Origin: CAWCJL01 sp963795775
GTDB lineage: Bacteria > Acidobacteriota > Terriglobia > Terriglobales > Acidobacteriaceae
Direction: 5' to 3'
Assembly (NCBI GenBank): GCA_963795775.1
Contig: CAWCJL010000005.1
Span: forward strand, 372,001-436,000
DNA: 64,000 bases
The notes beneath the pieces were generated by a model. That model made no database searches. It was not told the DNA's origin and worked only from the letters and a program-made list of their open reading frames with translations. Positions 63,807 through 64,000 of the stretch are shown here, piece after piece; position 1 is the stretch's first letter, and every line of letters starts with the position of its first letter. A program made the translations under genes and the position numbers.

Positions 63807-64000
63807 ATGCGAAAGAAAGTAACAATCGTTGGAGCAGGAAACGTGGGAGCGACCGCGGCCCATTGGATCGCGGCCAAGGAACTGGCCGACGTGGTGCTGG
63901 TGGATGTCGCGGAGGGGATCCCGCAGGGCAAGGCGCTTGATCTGCTGGAAGCGATGCCGATTGAAAAGCGCGATGTGCGCGTGAGCGGCGCGAATGAATA
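63807..64000 (+). CDS. mdh: malate dehydrogenase, 3' end outside window
   Basis: The first 64 residues of a lactate/malate dehydrogenase. AGAAGGAGAG lies 5 bases before the ATG. The NAD-binding motif VTIVGAGNVGATAAHWIA and the acidic VVLVDVAEGIPQGKALDLLE are intact; the IPQGKALDL segment is typical of malate rather than lactate enzymes. It follows icd after 64 bases, suggesting an icd-mdh operon. Confidence 0.92.
   Translation, partial: MRKKVTIVGAGNVGATAAHWIAAKELADVVLVDVAEGIPQGKALDLLEAMPIEKRDVRVSGANE

Overview
The window is GC-rich and densely coded on both strands. It looks like a chromosomal segment of an Acidobacteriota bacterium, probably class Terriglobia. The pointers are a duplicated-type MacB/FtsX permease without its own ATPase (ADOP family), exported FecR proteins with a Trp/Tyr-rich module, a large Ig-like surface protein ending in a hydrophobic and lipobox tail, a secreted TPR protein, and many 4-nt ATGA/GTGA/TTGA gene overlaps. 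No rRNA, tRNA, insertion sequence, prophage or CRISPR array was recognised. Most of the content is housekeeping. The assignment to a phylum is inference from gene families.

Layout. 0-4.4 kb: C-terminal part of an Ig-like surface protein, a BON/glycine-zipper envelope protein, a YtxH protein and a repeat-rich coiled-coil membrane protein. 4.4-8.3 kb: tRNA thiolation (mnmA), an FMN-binding protein, a cysteine desulfurase and an exported DinB-like protein. 8.5-12.7 kb: SAM methyltransferase, DUF3565 protein, ABC ATPase, then xerD and xerC overlapping in tandem. 12.7-26 kb: TPR protein, secA, FecR-type protein 1, ADOP permease, thiG, ruvC, an exported protein and FecR-type protein 2. 26-36.7 kb: rsmA, glgA, a GT39 glycosyltransferase, a beta-lactamase-fold protein that has lost its catalytic residues, a MarR/membrane-protein operon, uvrC and an OmpA lipoprotein. 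36.7-45.6 kb: DHA2 efflux pump, Phd/VapC toxin-antitoxin pair, pyrE, MFS pump, CPBP protease and uvrA. 45.9-55.3 kb: small membrane protein, STN-domain protein, a frameshifted exported protein, nitroreductase, NUDIX, alpha/beta hydrolase, ubiX, purB, DUF2007 and a MarR-ClC operon. 55.4-64 kb: glutaredoxin, a putrescine operon with tadA, a glycosyltransferase, SCO protein, exported Gfo/Idh protein, icd and the start of mdh.

How genes work together. The minus-strand block 58.9-55.7 kb encodes a complete arginine-to-putrescine route: pyruvoyl-dependent arginine decarboxylase, N-carbamoylputrescine amidase and agmatine deiminase, followed by the tRNA adenosine deaminase TadA. As written, the deiminase carries a +1 frameshift that removes its catalytic cysteine region and joins it in frame to tadA. 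MnmA and the nearby cysteine desulfurase form a tRNA-thiolation pair. UvrA, UvrC, RuvC and XerC/XerD cover DNA repair and chromosome resolution. Two MarR genes and the toxin-antitoxin pair each have a clear palindromic operator next to the start codon.

Three genes show one-base frame problems: about 30.9 kb, about 47.6 kb and about 56.27 kb. Either these are real lesions or the assembly carries indel errors. This should be settled before anything is built on them. I found no convincing wholly new multi-gene system. The best leads are the catalytically stripped beta-lactamase-fold protein, the C-terminal lipobox tail of the Ig-like protein, the tandem xerD-xerC pair, the aromatic-repeat FecR proteins and the MarR-controlled ClC channel.
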